Of a DNA stretch of 64,000 nt, positions 1 to 9,118 are shown piece by piece. The stretch's first letter is position 1. The number at the start of each line of letters is the position of its first letter. Under the pieces are notes generated by a model that saw only the letters and a program-made list of their open reading frames with translations, was not told the DNA's origin and did no database searches. Source of the DNA: an uncultured Muribaculaceae bacterium (GTDB lineage Bacteria > Bacteroidota > Bacteroidia > Bacteroidales > Muribaculaceae); assembly GCA_944321725.1 (NCBI GenBank), contig CALUMI010000001.1:62001-126000 (forward strand), written 5' to 3'. Both the position numbers and the translations under genes were made by a program.

Positions 1-1
1 T

Positions 2-403
2 TGCGAGCTTATGGGAACGGCCGACAACGGCAATAAGATATGGAAGTGGGTTTATGACGGTGATTGGTCGGCAGACAATATGCCTGCATACATCATTTTC
101 AACAATACGTCCAGCCCGCAAACCAAAGACCTTCCGTTCTCGAATGGCGGATACTATACTGTCGACGGCCTGCAATATACGGTAGAGCCAACAGTGGCCG
201 GTGTAGCCGGTGTAGATGCTGACGGGATGAAAGTGTATTCATACGGCGGGTCGATAATAATCGAGTCGGCCAAGCCGCGCACGGTGTGGATATACAGCAT
301 CGACGGAACCGGATTTCCACAGCAGGTGGACACCGGCAGAAATGTGGTTTCCGGTTTGAGCCATGGTGTGTATATCGTGGATGGAAAGAAGTTGATACTT
401 TGA
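2..403 (+). CDS. C-terminal part of a secreted protein with sorting-type tail (5' partial)
   Basis: The frame is already open at the left edge, so only the last about 133 codons are visible and the function of the main domain cannot be told. The last about 70 residues form a short beta-rich module with the pattern 'VYSYGG...VWIYSIDG...VVSGLSHGVYIVDGKKLIL'. The same pattern closes five other secreted proteins in this window and resembles type IX secretion C-terminal sorting domains. The protein was therefore probably exported and surface-attached or released. An intrinsic terminator follows 21 bp after the stop codon. No catalytic motif is seen in the visible part. Confidence 0.75.
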   Translation, partial: CELMGTADNGNKIWKWVYDGDWSADNMPAYIIFNNTSSPQTKDLPFSNGGYYTVDGLQYTVEPTVAGVAGVDADGMKVYSYGGSIIIESAKPRTVWIYSIDGTGFPQQVDTGRNVVSGLSHGVYIVDGKKLIL

Positions 404-424
404 TATATAGTTGGTATTGAGGCG

Positions 425-464
425 TTGGCTCAGAAGGATGTGCATCTTTCTGAGCCAATTTTTT
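425..464 (+). terminator. Intrinsic terminator after the first secreted-protein gene
   Basis: An 11-bp perfect outer stem TTGGCTCAGAA/TTCTGAGCCAA encloses a loop that can pair further (GATG/CATC). Six T follow directly. It lies between the stop codon at 403 and the ychF promoter. Confidence 0.9.
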
Positions 465-508
465 GTATAAGATACGCCGCATCTCGGCAAAGCAAATAGA
501 GCAAGCTC

Positions 509-539
509 TTTGCATTGCTCTCGATTTGCACTATCTTTG
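509..539 (+). promoter_or_regulatory. Bacteroidota-type promoter of ychF
   Basis: TTTG at 509-512 is followed after 19 nt by TATCTTTG at 532-539. This matches the -33 TTTG and -7 TAnnTTTG elements known for the primary sigma factor of Bacteroidota. Transcription would begin near 546, giving an untranslated leader of about 30 nt. Confidence 0.7.
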
Positions 540-575
540 CGCTTAAATTTCAAAAAGATAAAATTATAACTAAAT

Positions 576-1679
576 ATGGCGCTTCAATGTGGTATAGTGG
601 GGCTGCCCAATGTAGGCAAATCCACTCTTTTCAACTGTCTTTCAAATGCTAAGGCACAGTCGGCAAATTTCCCTTTCTGTACGATAGAACCCAATGTCGG
701 TGTAATCACCGTTCCCGATGAGCGGCTTAACCGGCTTGCCGAAATAGTTAATCCGCAGCGCATTGTGCCGGCTACGGTTGAGATTGTCGACATAGCCGGA
801 CTTGTGAAAGGCGCGTCGAAAGGCGAAGGGCTTGGCAACAAGTTTCTTGCCAATATCCGCGAAACTGATGCCATAATCCACGTTTTGCGCTGTTTCGACG
901 ACCCGAATGTAGTGCATGTCGACGGCTCTGTGAATCCTGTCCGCGATAAGGAAATCATCGACTACGAGTTGCAACTGAAGGACCTTGAGACTATCGACAG
1001 CCGCATAACCCGCGTGCAGAAGCAGGCTCAGACAGGTGGCGACAAAGCGGCCAAATTGCAGTATGAGGTGCTGAGCCGCTACAAAGAGGCTTTGGAGCAG
1101 GGGAAAGCTGCCCGAACCGTGAAATTCGACACTAAGGATGAGCAGAAATGCGCCCACGACTTGTTCCTGCTCACCAATAAGCCGGTGCTTTATGTTTGTA
1201 ATGTCGACGATAAGTCGGCTGTTACGGGCAACAGCTATGTGGAGCAGGTGCGCGAGGCTGTGAAGGACGAGGATGCCGAAATATTGATAGTGGCGGCGCA
1301 GACAGAGTCGGAAATAGCCGAATTCGAGACCTACGAGGAGCGACAGATGTTTCTTGAGGAGATAGGGCTGAAAGAGTCGGGTGTGTCGAGGCTGATACGC
1401 GCGGCGTTTCATTTGTTGAATCTTGAGACATATTTCACGGCCGGCCCGCTTGAGGTGCGCGCATGGACCTATTTGAAAGGCAGCAAGGCTCCGCAATGTG
1501 CGGGAGTTATACACAGTGACTTCGAAAAAGGATTTATTCGCGCGGAAGTGATAAAATACGATGATTATATCGCGCTTGGCGGCGAATCGCAATGCCGTGA
1601 GGCAGGAAAAATAGGCATAGAGGGGAAAGACTACGTGGTGCAGGACGGCGACATCATGCACTTCCGCTTCAATGTATAG
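576..1679 (+). CDS. ychF: Redox-regulated/ribosome-binding ATPase YchF
   Basis: This is a 367-residue Obg-family P-loop NTPase (YchF/OLA1), full length for the family. Members bind the ribosome, prefer ATP over GTP and act in stress responses. The P-loop GLPNVGKST is at residues 9-17. The G4 position reads NVDD near residue 209 rather than NKxD, as expected for the ATP-preferring YchF branch. The C-terminal TGS domain covers roughly residues 283-366 and includes the typical [15 protein letters not shown] stretch. A coiled-coil insertion lies near residues 130-200. The gene is monocistronic, with its own promoter 36 bp upstream, and ends in TAG, which shows TAG is an ordinary stop codon in this genome. 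Confidence 0.97.
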   Translation: MALQCGIVGLPNVGKSTLFNCLSNAKAQSANFPFCTIEPNVGVITVPDERLNRLAEIVNPQRIVPATVEIVDIAGLVKGASKGEGLGNKFLANIRETDAIIHVLRCFDDPNVVHVDGSVNPVRDKEIIDYELQLKDLETIDSRITRVQKQAQTGGDKAAKLQYEVLSRYKEALEQGKAARTVKFDTKDEQKCAHDLFLLTNKPVLYVCNVDDKSAVTGNSYVEQVREAVKDEDAEILIVAAQTESEIAEFETYEERQMFLEEIGLKESGVSRLIRAAFHLLNLETYFTAGPLEVRAWTYLKGSKAPQCAGVIHSDFEKGFIRAEVIKYDDYIALGGESQCREAGKIGIEGKDYVVQDGDIMHFRFNV

Positions 1680-1686
1680 ACCGTGT

Positions 1687-1726
1687 AAGGTTATAAGGTT
1701 ATAAGGTTATGAGGTTATGAGGTTAT
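1687..1726 (+). repeat. Left octamer array, five copies, entering the four-helix-bundle gene
   Basis: Five adjoining 8-bp units are seen: AAGGTTAT three times, then GAGGTTAT twice. The array starts 7 bp after the ychF stop codon. It runs directly into the next gene: its last unit supplies the first two bases of the ATG at 1725, and the GAGG inside the units can act as a ribosome-binding sequence. The same unit appears in inverted orientation downstream at 2092-2243. Confidence 0.9.
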
Positions 1727-2098
1727 GGGTTTTTCATTTGATAAATTAGAAGCATATACGAGTTCTCGGAGGTTGGTGAAGGATGTGTATGATTTGACAG
1801 GTAAATTCCCTAATACAGAGAAATATGGTTTATCAGATCAATTACGCCGGGCTGTTATTTCTATACCTTCGAATATAGCTGAAGGTAGCGGACGTAGTTC
1901 AATCAAAGAGAAAATACATTTCATAGAAATAGCGTATGGCTCATTGATGGAAGTATATTGTCAGTTACAGCTCTGTCACTCGATTTGTCGTATGTTAGTA
2001 TTGACGATTTTGAAGTCGTAGCTGATAAAATTGATGTGGTGTCAAAATTGTTAAAAGGATTAAGGTATAGCTTTAAGAAACAATTGGCTATCCCATAA
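1725..2098 (+). pseudogene. Four-helix-bundle protein (S23/IVS family), frameshifted
   Basis: The first about 82 residues match the small four-helix-bundle family first described from 23S rRNA intervening sequences: 'FDKLEAYTSSRRLVKDVYDL', 'LSDQLRRAVISIPSNIAEG', 'GRSS', 'FIEIAYGSLMEV'. The open frame then drifts and stops at 2021. Reading shifts by one base near 1970-1976 and continues as 'LDLSYVSIDDFEVVADKID...LKGLRYSFKKQLAIP' to a stop at 2096-2098. The whole would be about 124 residues, normal for the family. One base appears to be missing. The start codon lies in the left octamer array and the stop codon in the right one. No 23S rRNA and no reverse transcriptase lie nearby, so neither the rRNA nor the diversity-generating role of relatives applies here. 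Confidence 0.8.
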
Positions 2099-2243
2099 TC
2101 CCATAACCTCATAACCCCATAACCTCATAACCTCATAACCTCATAACCTCATAACCTCATAACCTCATAACCTTATAACCCCATAACCTCATAACCTCAT
2201 AACCTCATAACCTTATAACCCCATAACCCCATAACCCCATAAC
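2092..2243 (-). repeat. Right octamer array, about 19 copies, inverted relative to the left array
   Basis: About nineteen contiguous 8-bp units of the form CTCATAAC, CCCATAAC or CTTATAAC are present. Read on the minus strand these are GTTATGAG, GTTATGGG and GTTATAAG, the same sequence as the left array. The two arrays face each other around the gene, like very repetitive terminal inverted repeats. The first unit contains the gene's stop codon (CCA TAA). Confidence 0.92.
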
Positions 2244-2460
2244 CCGGTACTTGTTACTGAAATTTAATATTAAGGGGAAGGGGCGGATATGATGTCATTT
2301 TGTCTGCGTAAAGCCGTAGGAAACGCCTGATTGAAAGCGGTTGGACGGGTAGAATTTCGGATGTTTACAGCGCGGTCTGTGGCTCAAAAAATAAAGGAGG
2401 AAATGTTTGTTTATCAGCGATTATCTGCCTAAATTTGCGGTAAACCAAAATTTTATGTTT

Positions 2461-4761
2461 ATGAAAAAATTACTACTTTCTACAATGATGGCTGCCGCCG
2501 GACTGTTTGCGGCAAACGCGGCGGAAGTTACTATCAGTTTCCCGGCAGTGCTTGGACCGGGCACTTCGGATGGTAAATATCCGTCAGGAGAAAACAACAT
2601 TGTTGTGACCACTTGTGAGGATCAGGGATTCTCGTTTGCTTTTGATAAAGGCGCCGGCTCAAGCGACCCGAAATATTATTCGTATATGAACAACGGAAAT
2701 GACGAGGGCTCTTTGCGTTTGTACTCGAATAATGTGATGACAATAACGGCTCCCGACGGCGCGACAATGACTAATATCGATTTCACCTTGCCGACAAATT
2801 CTTGGAATCATGCCGACAGCGACAGTGAGTATGCGTTCAGTACCGGCACGTTTACCGCAGGGTTCACTGCCGACAACCAGCCGGCTACCGCCAACTGGGC
2901 AGGTTCTGCCGATGTGCTTACGCTGAACATGCCGTCGCAGAAAAACTCCGCTGACGAATGGCCGCAGTTGCGTATTATGACAATGACTATCACCTACGAG
3001 CAAGGTGAGGTTACGCAGTGCTCTAATCCGCGTTTCAGCCTTGCCGAAGGAACATACTACGAGGCTCAGGAAGTTGCTATCTCTTGCACTACGGCAGGAG
3101 CTACTATCATGTATAAGATAAACGGCGGTGCAGAGCAAGCCTACAGCGAGCCTATAAGCCTTTCCGAAGTCGGAACTTACACTATCGAGGCTTACGCCAA
3201 GAAAGACGGCTTGGACAACAGCGCGACTGTCGAGGCTACTTACACAATAGCCAACCGTCCGGTCATCACTTTCCAAAAGATGGATCCTAACAACGTGGTT
3301 GAAGGACGGTATGTTATCGCTTACACGGAAGATGTCACCACTTATATAATGAAAAATGAGGTATACCAAAACTTTTATGTGAAAGGTGAGGAATATGATT
3401 TGACTGCGGGCGCTCCTTCCGAAGAGTATATCTTCACGGTGGCAAAATCGGGCAACGGATATACGATTCAAAATAATGATGGTACATACGTGGCTTTGGT
3501 AAAGAATGGAACGCATACAAATCTTAAGCCGGCTGAGGCTACTCCTTATGTGTGGACATTCAGCGGTACAGCCGACGCTGTAGTTGCTACCGGCGACGGT
3601 ATGGGCAACTCCTATTTGCAGTTCCAACTCTACAGCGGACGCACTCCGGAATTCTGTGCCGACAGCCGTTATGAGTCGCCGGTGTTCTATCTTGTTGACG
3701 ACAATACTCCGGAAAATCAGTGTAAAGCTCCTGTGTTCTCATTGGCCGGCGGTACATATTGGTCTGCGCAGAATGTGGAACTTACTACCGCAACCGAAGG
3801 AGCGGAGATTGTCTATACAATCAATGGCGGCGCTGAAACCGTATATAACGCGCCTATCGAATTGACTGTTGCCGAAGAGCCTTACGTAATTGAGGCATAC
3901 GCGAGAAAGTCCGGAATGGATAACAGTGTCACTGTTTCCGCTACTTACAGAATCAGTGCTCCTGTTGCGTGTGAAAATATCGACGAGTATATTGCATTGG
4001 CCGAAGTGGAGGGTGAAGGCGCAATGTTTGAATGGACATTCCCTGTAACTGTAACGGGCGTTATGCCGAGCTACACTTATGTGCGCGACGATGAGGGCGG
4101 TGCCATGTTGATTTATGGCAGAGAGGTTCCGGCTTACGAAGTTGGAGATGTGATTCCGGCAGGTATCATCGGCGGATTCTCAAATTATTACGGATTATAC
4201 GAGATGCAGAATGTGGTTGTGGAATCGTTTGGCGAATCTACTGCCACAGGCAATGGCAATCCTGTAGTGATGACTGCCGGCGCGATTACAGACGGAGATA
4301 TGAACAAGGTGGTTTATCTCGACAATGTGACATACGTTGAAACGAAGTCAGGCGAGTCAATTACGAGAACAGCAGAGGACGCAACAGGCTCAATTCGTTT
4401 GTGGATGCAGAAAAATTGGGATGTGCAGACTCCGGAGAACGGTACAGTCGTTGACCTCATTTGTGCCGTTGCTGTGAATAATGATGATTTGCAGGTTTAT
4501 CCGATGGAGTTCCTCGACGCTTCCAACACACCCGACTTTAGTGGAGTTGCAGGCGTGGTTGCGGGCAATACTGTTGTAACCGCAAATGCCGACGGTGTGG
4601 TTGTTGTAGCCGCTGAGGCTGTTAATGTAAGCGTTTACAATGCGGCAGGACAGCTTGTTGCAAGCGAGAACGTTGCCGCAGGCGAAAATGTGATTAACGT
4701 TCCGGCGGGATTCTATATCGTGAAAGCCGGTGACACAGTCGCTAAAGTTATCGTGAAATAA
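2461..4761 (+). CDS. Secreted multidomain protein with two chitobiase-C-like domains and a sorting tail
   Basis: The 766-residue product begins with a signal peptide (MKKLLLSTMMAAAGLFAANA). Two copies of an Ig-like domain of the chitobiase/hexosaminidase C-terminal type follow, at about residues 186-264 and 420-498. Each has the pattern 'CxxPxFSLAxGTYxxAQxVxxxxxxxGAxIxYxINGGAE' and ends 'IEAYAxKxGxDNSxTVxATY'. An OB-fold-like region covers about 510-690, and a sorting-type tail ends 'FYIVKAGDTVAKVIVK'. No catalytic site is recognised, so a binding or adhesin role is inferred. The start is uncertain: a strong AGGAGG at 2395-2400 sits 6 nt before an in-frame TTG at 2407, which would add 18 residues; I prefer 2461 (or 2455) because it gives a compact signal peptide. 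Confidence 0.82.
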   Translation: MKKLLLSTMMAAAGLFAANAAEVTISFPAVLGPGTSDGKYPSGENNIVVTTCEDQGFSFAFDKGAGSSDPKYYSYMNNGNDEGSLRLYSNNVMTITAPDGATMTNIDFTLPTNSWNHADSDSEYAFSTGTFTAGFTADNQPATANWAGSADVLTLNMPSQKNSADEWPQLRIMTMTITYEQGEVTQCSNPRFSLAEGTYYEAQEVAISCTTAGATIMYKINGGAEQAYSEPISLSEVGTYTIEAYAKKDGLDNSATVEATYTIANRPVITFQKMDPNNVVEGRYVIAYTEDVTTYIMKNEVYQNFYVKGEEYDLTAGAPSEEYIFTVAKSGNGYTIQNNDGTYVALVKNGTHTNLKPAEATPYVWTFSGTADAVVATGDGMGNSYLQFQLYSGRTPEFCADSRYESPVFYLVDDNTPENQCKAPVFSLAGGTYWSAQNVELTTATEGAEIVYTINGGAETVYNAPIELTVAEEPYVIEAYARKSGMDNSVTVSATYRISAPVACENIDEYIALAEVEGEGAMFEWTFPVTVTGVMPSYTYVRDDEGGAMLIYGREVPAYEVGDVIPAGIIGGFSNYYGLYEMQNVVVESFGESTATGNGNPVVMTAGAITDGDMNKVVYLDNVTYVETKSGESITRTAEDATGSIRLWMQKNWDVQTPENGTVVDLICAVAVNNDDLQVYPMEFLDASNTPDFSGVAGVVAGNTVVTANADGVVVVAAEAVNVSVYNAAGQLVASENVAAGENVINVPAGFYIVKAGDTVAKVIVK

Positions 4762-4801
4762 TCAGGCAAACTGATATGCGCTCCGGTTGGAGTGCGTTGG
4801 C

Positions 4802-4827
4802 AAAGGCGGGAGCAATCCCGCCTTTTT
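4802..4827 (+). terminator. Intrinsic terminator after the chitobiase-C-like protein gene
   Basis: The stem AAAGGCGGGA/TCCCGCCTTT has a 4-nt loop (GCAA) and runs into a T tract. Confidence 0.9.
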
Positions 4828-4834
4828 CATTGTG

Positions 4835-5040
4835 GCCATACCCCATGCAAGTGGAGCTCAGCGTAGGACAGCGGCATATATGGAGAGCCTCATGGAGGCT
4901 CCGGAGTTTTAACCCCATGCAAGCGGAGCGCGGCTTGGGGTGTCCGTGACTGTAAAATCCGGCCGCATAGTGGTCGCACTCCTCATTGAGTCGGTACAGC
5001 ACAGCAAGTGCGGCCTCCATGAGGACGATAGGTGTGCGGC
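4835..5040. repeat. Dispersed intergenic repeat, family A
   Basis: This gene-free, GC-rich segment contains 'ACCCCATGCAAGC' twice (near 4839 and 4911) and the imperfect palindrome formed by ACCCCATGCAAGC and GCTTGGGGT. The stretch 4917-4990 ('...GCTTGGGGTG...AAATCCGGCCGCATAGTGGTCG...') is closely matched, in the opposite orientation, by 16490-16562. Open frames here (for example minus strand 4748-5020) look like accidental translations of the repeat, not genes. Confidence 0.75.
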
Positions 5041-5743
5041 CATGTGGCGCATTGAGTATCTTTTTTCAAGATTTATTACGATTTGTAACTTGCTATAACA
5101 TTCTGATTGATATTGTGTTGTGGAAAATAGGACAAAAATTCCGACTATTAAATCTTAAATGTTAAAATTTAACACTTTATCAGCCTCTGCAAAAAAGCCT
5201 CAGGGCGTTATGATTTGGCGTTTTTTGAGCGCAAAATCTTTTGTTTTATTATAAAAATCCCGACTGATTCTGTCTGAATTCTGTTTTGAAACGCTTTTGT
5301 AATATCTTTTTTCTTCAGCCACACATATATAATATGCCGGATTTTTCGAGGTTTTCCGGAATGCTTTGTTTTTGGGATGTGACGCTATTTTGTTGTTTGA
5401 AAGCATGTTATTAAACATAGTTTTATGGCATTCGGTGCGTTGACACTCATAAAATCACATTTGGAAATAGTGTGCAAAAAAGTTTGAAAATGTTTTGTGT
5501 GATTGAAAAAAGATTTATAATTTAGCATAGTGCTACAGAAAGAACGAATTTTTGATGCAAGAGTATTGCAAATCGGATACGGTTTTAGAAATTTGTTATT
5601 CATAGCGTATGAAAAATGGCGGTCTAATCTTAATTCTGCCCCCGGAATTAACATTGGGGCTGCCAAGTGGCGGTTTCAGATTGAAATCGCGAGGTTTGAA
5701 TTTAATTTATTGTGTGTTATTATAATTATTTGATGTAGTTTTT
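5041..5743. other. AT-rich gap before the first susC, no supported gene
   Basis: About 700 bp with no convincing coding region. A short perfect palindrome, TGTTAAAATTTAACA, lies at 5160-5174. The strongly AT-rich part at 5480-5740 probably holds the promoter and leader of the SusC operon, but no clean TTTG/TAnnTTTG pair could be assigned. A 67-codon plus-strand frame at 5530-5733 has no recognisable features. Confidence 0.5.
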
Positions 5744-8700
5744 ATGAAACTTAAAAGATTTGTCATTTTGATAGCGATGGCTTTCCTCTCTCTGCCGGTG
5801 TTCGCGCAGATGAAAGTGACGGGCGTCGTTGTCTCCGCCGACGATGGCGAACCAATTATCGGTGCTACGGTAAGGGTGAAAGGACAAGAGGCGACAGGTA
5901 CGGCGACCGATCTCGACGGACGGTTTACGCTGACCGTGCCTTCGAGCGATTCACGGCTCGTTGTGACTTACGTTGGTATGGATACCAAAGAGGTCAAGGT
6001 CTCCTCGTCCGAGATGAAGATTGTTTTGGAGAGTAATTCACAAGTTCTGACAGAGGTCGTCGTTACCGGTATGGGTAAGATGGACAAGCGTCTGTTTACG
6101 GGTGCAACCACCCAAATCGACGCCGACGACGCCATGCTTTCCGGTGTGGCCGACATCAGCCGCTCGTTGGAGGGACGCTCCGCCGGTGTGTCGGTGCAGA
6201 ATGTGTCGGGTACGTTCGGTACGGCTCCTAAGATTCGTGTGCGCGGCGCCACATCTATCTATGGCGCGTCGAAGCCTTTGTGGGTTGTCGATGGTGTCGT
6301 AATGGAGGATGCTGTGGAGGTTTCCGCCGACGATTTGTCGTCAGGTGATGCCGTTACGCTGATTTCTTCGGCTATCGCCGGCCTTAACTCCGACGACATC
6401 GAGAGCTTCCAGATATTGAAAGACGGTTCGGCCACCTCTATATATGGTGCGCGCGCGATGGCCGGTGTGATTGTCGTTACCACCAAGAAAGGTAAGGCAG
6501 GCTCTACACGCGTCAGCTACACGGGCGAACTTACCACCCGCATGAAGCCGAAATACCGTAACTTCAACATATCCAATTCGCAGGAACAGATGGGTATCTA
6601 TAGCGAAATGGAGCAGAAAGGCTGGTTGGAGTTTGCCAACATCGCTTCGGCGTCCAACTCCGGTGTATACGGTAAGATGTACGATTTGATTGACCAATAC
6701 AACACGTCGAACGGCACTTACGGCTTGGCCCACACAGAGGCTGCCATGAACGGCTATTTGCGCTCGGCCGAATATCGCAACACTGACTGGTTCGACGAGC
6801 TGTTCAGCAACGCCATTATGCAAAACCACTCGGTGAGCATCGCCGGCGGTACTGAAAAAGGCAACTTCTATACATCGTTGTCGTTTATGAACGATCCGGG
6901 ATGGTATATATCGAGCGACGTCCGCCGCTACACGTTCAACGCCAACGCTTCGTATCAGATTTCTCCGACGGTGAGATTTACGGTGTTGACTTCCGACTCC
7001 TACCGTAAGCAGAAAGCTCCGGGTACGTTGAGTCAGGAAACCGATCCGGTGAGCGGCGAGGTGAAGCGCAGCTTCGACATCAACCCCTACAGCTACGCGT
7101 TGAATACTTCGCGCACGCTCGACCCGCACGAAACTTACAAACGCAACTGGTCGGATTTCAACATTTTCGACGAGTTGGAAAACAACTATATGGATATCGG
7201 TGTGACGGACTTGAAATTTCAGGCCGAATTGAACTGGAAACCTTTCGAGGGACTTGAGCTCAACGCTTTGGGAGCTTACCGCTATCAAAGCTCTGTTCAG
7301 GAGCACCACGTCATGGACCACTCCAACCAAGCCAACGCATACCGCGCCGGTATCGATCCGGAGGATGCCACTATACGCGACATCAACCCGTATCTTTACA
7401 CGGATCCCGACAATCCAAACGCGCTGCCTGTGTCGATTCTTCCGAAAGGTGGTATCTACTACAACGACACTTACACTGTTTCGCAGTACGACTTCCGCGG
7501 AACGGCAACATATAATAAGGTGTGGAACAACCAGCATATCTTCAACGCGTTGGTTGGTTTGGAAGTCAACAACACGGAGCGCACGGCTCTCAACTACACA
7601 GGTTGGGGATTTGTCTACGACAACGGCGGCATACCGTTTGTAGACTATAACTGGCTGAAGCAGCTCAACGAGGAAAACGGCTCTTACTATGGCCGCGAAT
7701 TGACCTACGACCGCTCGTTTGCATCGTTCGGCAACCTTACGTATTCATACGGCGGCCGTTACGTGTTGAACGGTACAATCCGCTACGAGGGTACCAATAA
7801 ACTCGGCAAGGCTCGTTCTGCCCGTTGGTTGCCCACATGGAACGTTTCCGGCGCATGGAACGCCCACGAGGAGAGCTGGTTCCGCGACAACAACGCGCTC
7901 AACCGCGTGTTGAACCACGCTACGTTGCGTCTGTCCTACTCGTTGACAGCCGACAGCGGCCCGGATTGGGTGTCAAATGCTACTGTGGTCTACAACCCGT
8001 ATCGCCCGTGGCGTCCTATCTCAGGCGTTCAGGAACTCGGTGTGCAGCTTACCGACCTTGCCAACACTGAGCTTACCTACGAGAAAAAGCGCGAGTTCAA
8101 CATCGGTGCTGATCTCGGTTTCATGCCGGGCAGCCGCATCAACGTTTCAGCCGACGTTTATTTCCGCGACAACTACGACCTGATTGGTGAAATCTACACT
8201 CAGGGTGTGGGTGGTGTCACGATGAAATATGCCAACGTTGCTTCGATGAAATCTCGTGGTGCGGAAGTGACGATTTCTACCCGCAACATCGAAACGAAAG
8301 ACTTCTCTTGGACAACCGACCTTACGTTTGCCAAGACAAAGAACGAGATTACCGAGCTCGATGCCCGCAGTAATGTGATGCAGCTCGTTTCCGGTCAGGG
8401 CTACGCTTTGCAGGGCTATCCTGTACGCGCCATCTTCTCAATTCCTTTCGTCGGATTGAGCGAGGAGGGTCTGCCGCAGTTCATCAACGAGGACGGCGAG
8501 GTGACTATCACCGACATCAACTTCCAAGAGTTCGAGAAAACCGACTATTTGAAATATGAGGGACCGACCGACCCGACTATCACCGGAGGTTTCGGCAACA
8601 TCTTCAAATGGAAGAACTTCCGCTTGAATGTGTTCATGACTTATTCGTTCGGCAACAAGATTCGTCTTGACCCGATATTCTCCAACGAGTACGACGACCT

Positions 8701-9088
8701 TACGGCGATGCCTAAGGAGTTCAAAAACCGTTGGACTTTGCCGGGCGACGAGAAATACACCACAATCCCGGTTATCGCCAGCAAGCGCCAAAACGAGAAC
8801 CACCTGTATCTCGACCGTGCCTACAGTGCCTACAACTATTCTACCGAGCGTATAGCCGACGGCGGTTTCATCCGTTTGAAAGAGGTTTCGCTGACCTACG
8901 ACCTTCCGAAGTCGTTCCTCGAAAAGATACGTTTCTCTTCGGCTTCCTTAAAGTTGCAGGCTACCAACTTGTGGCTTATCTATGCCGACAAGAAACTTAA
9001 CGGACAGGATCCGGAGTTCTTCAACGCCGGTGGTGTGGCTTCGCCTAACCCGCGCCAGTTCACGTTCACTTTGCGTTTCAGCTTGTAA
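5744..9088 (+). CDS. SusC-type TonB-dependent outer-membrane transporter
   Basis: This 1114-residue protein has the SusC/RagA layout. A signal peptide is at residues 1-21. A carboxypeptidase-regulatory-like domain follows at about 22-105 (VTGVVVSADDGEPIIGATV...DLDGRFTL...YVGM). The plug contains TEVVVTGMGK and ends near ATSIYGARAMAGVIVVTTKK, and a long barrel ends in an aromatic/hydrophobic strand (FTFTLRFSL). It should form the outer-membrane channel under the SusD lid encoded 30 bp downstream. The substrate is unknown. No glycoside hydrolase is nearby; the next gene is an HExxH lipoprotein, so a proteinaceous or other non-glycan substrate is a reasonable guess. The frame is intact, unlike the second susC at 38983. 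Confidence 0.97.
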   Translation: MKLKRFVILIAMAFLSLPVFAQMKVTGVVVSADDGEPIIGATVRVKGQEATGTATDLDGRFTLTVPSSDSRLVVTYVGMDTKEVKVSSSEMKIVLESNSQVLTEVVVTGMGKMDKRLFTGATTQIDADDAMLSGVADISRSLEGRSAGVSVQNVSGTFGTAPKIRVRGATSIYGASKPLWVVDGVVMEDAVEVSADDLSSGDAVTLISSAIAGLNSDDIESFQILKDGSATSIYGARAMAGVIVVTTKKGKAGSTRVSYTGELTTRMKPKYRNFNISNSQEQMGIYSEMEQKGWLEFANIASASNSGVYGKMYDLIDQYNTSNGTYGLAHTEAAMNGYLRSAEYRNTDWFDELFSNAIMQNHSVSIAGGTEKGNFYTSLSFMNDPGWYISSDVRRYTFNANASYQISPTVRFTVLTSDSYRKQKAPGTLSQETDPVSGEVKRSFDINPYSYALNTSRTLDPHETYKRNWSDFNIFDELENNYMDIGVTDLKFQAELNWKPFEGLELNALGAYRYQSSVQEHHVMDHSNQANAYRAGIDPEDATIRDINPYLYTDPDNPNALPVSILPKGGIYYNDTYTVSQYDFRGTATYNKVWNNQHIFNALVGLEVNNTERTALNYTGWGFVYDNGGIPFVDYNWLKQLNEENGSYYGRELTYDRSFASFGNLTYSYGGRYVLNGTIRYEGTNKLGKARSARWLPTWNVSGAWNAHEESWFRDNNALNRVLNHATLRLSYSLTADSGPDWVSNATVVYNPYRPWRPISGVQELGVQLTDLANTELTYEKKREFNIGADLGFMPGSRINVSADVYFRDNYDLIGEIYTQGVGGVTMKYANVASMKSRGAEVTISTRNIETKDFSWTTDLTFAKTKNEITELDARSNVMQLVSGQGYALQGYPVRAIFSIPFVGLSEEGLPQFINEDGEVTITDINFQEFEKTDYLKYEGPTDPTITGGFGNIFKWKNFRLNVFMTYSFGNKIRLDPIFSNEYDDLTAMPKEFKNRWTLPGDEKYTTIPVIASKRQNENHLYLDRAYSAYNYSTERIADGGFIRLKEVSLTYDLPKSFLEKIRFSSASLKLQATNLWLIYADKKLNGQDPEFFNAGGVASPNPRQFTFTLRFSL

Positions 9089-9118
9089 TGGTCAAATTTT
9101 AAATTAGTGATTACGAAA

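Noticed and set aside
642..1661. 339-codon open frame antisense to ychF
   Set aside because: It mirrors the codon structure of a certain housekeeping gene, has no recognisable family and no upstream signals.
2092..2243. CRISPR array
   Set aside because: The 8-bp units are contiguous with no spacers, and no cas gene is present.
1687..2243. Diversity-generating retroelement accessory (Avd) locus
   Set aside because: No reverse transcriptase, template repeat or variable repeat is visible nearby.
4748..5020. 90-codon minus-strand frame
   Set aside because: Translation of dispersed repeat family A; similar peptides arise from the copies at 16.3-16.6 kb in other frames.
5530..5733. 67-codon plus-strand frame upstream of susC
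   Set aside because: No ribosome-binding site, no family and strongly AT-driven composition; more likely the leader of the SusC operon.
6341..7537. 398-codon antisense frame inside the first susC
   Set aside because: Shadow of a clearly coding gene; low-complexity translation rich in Val, Arg and His.
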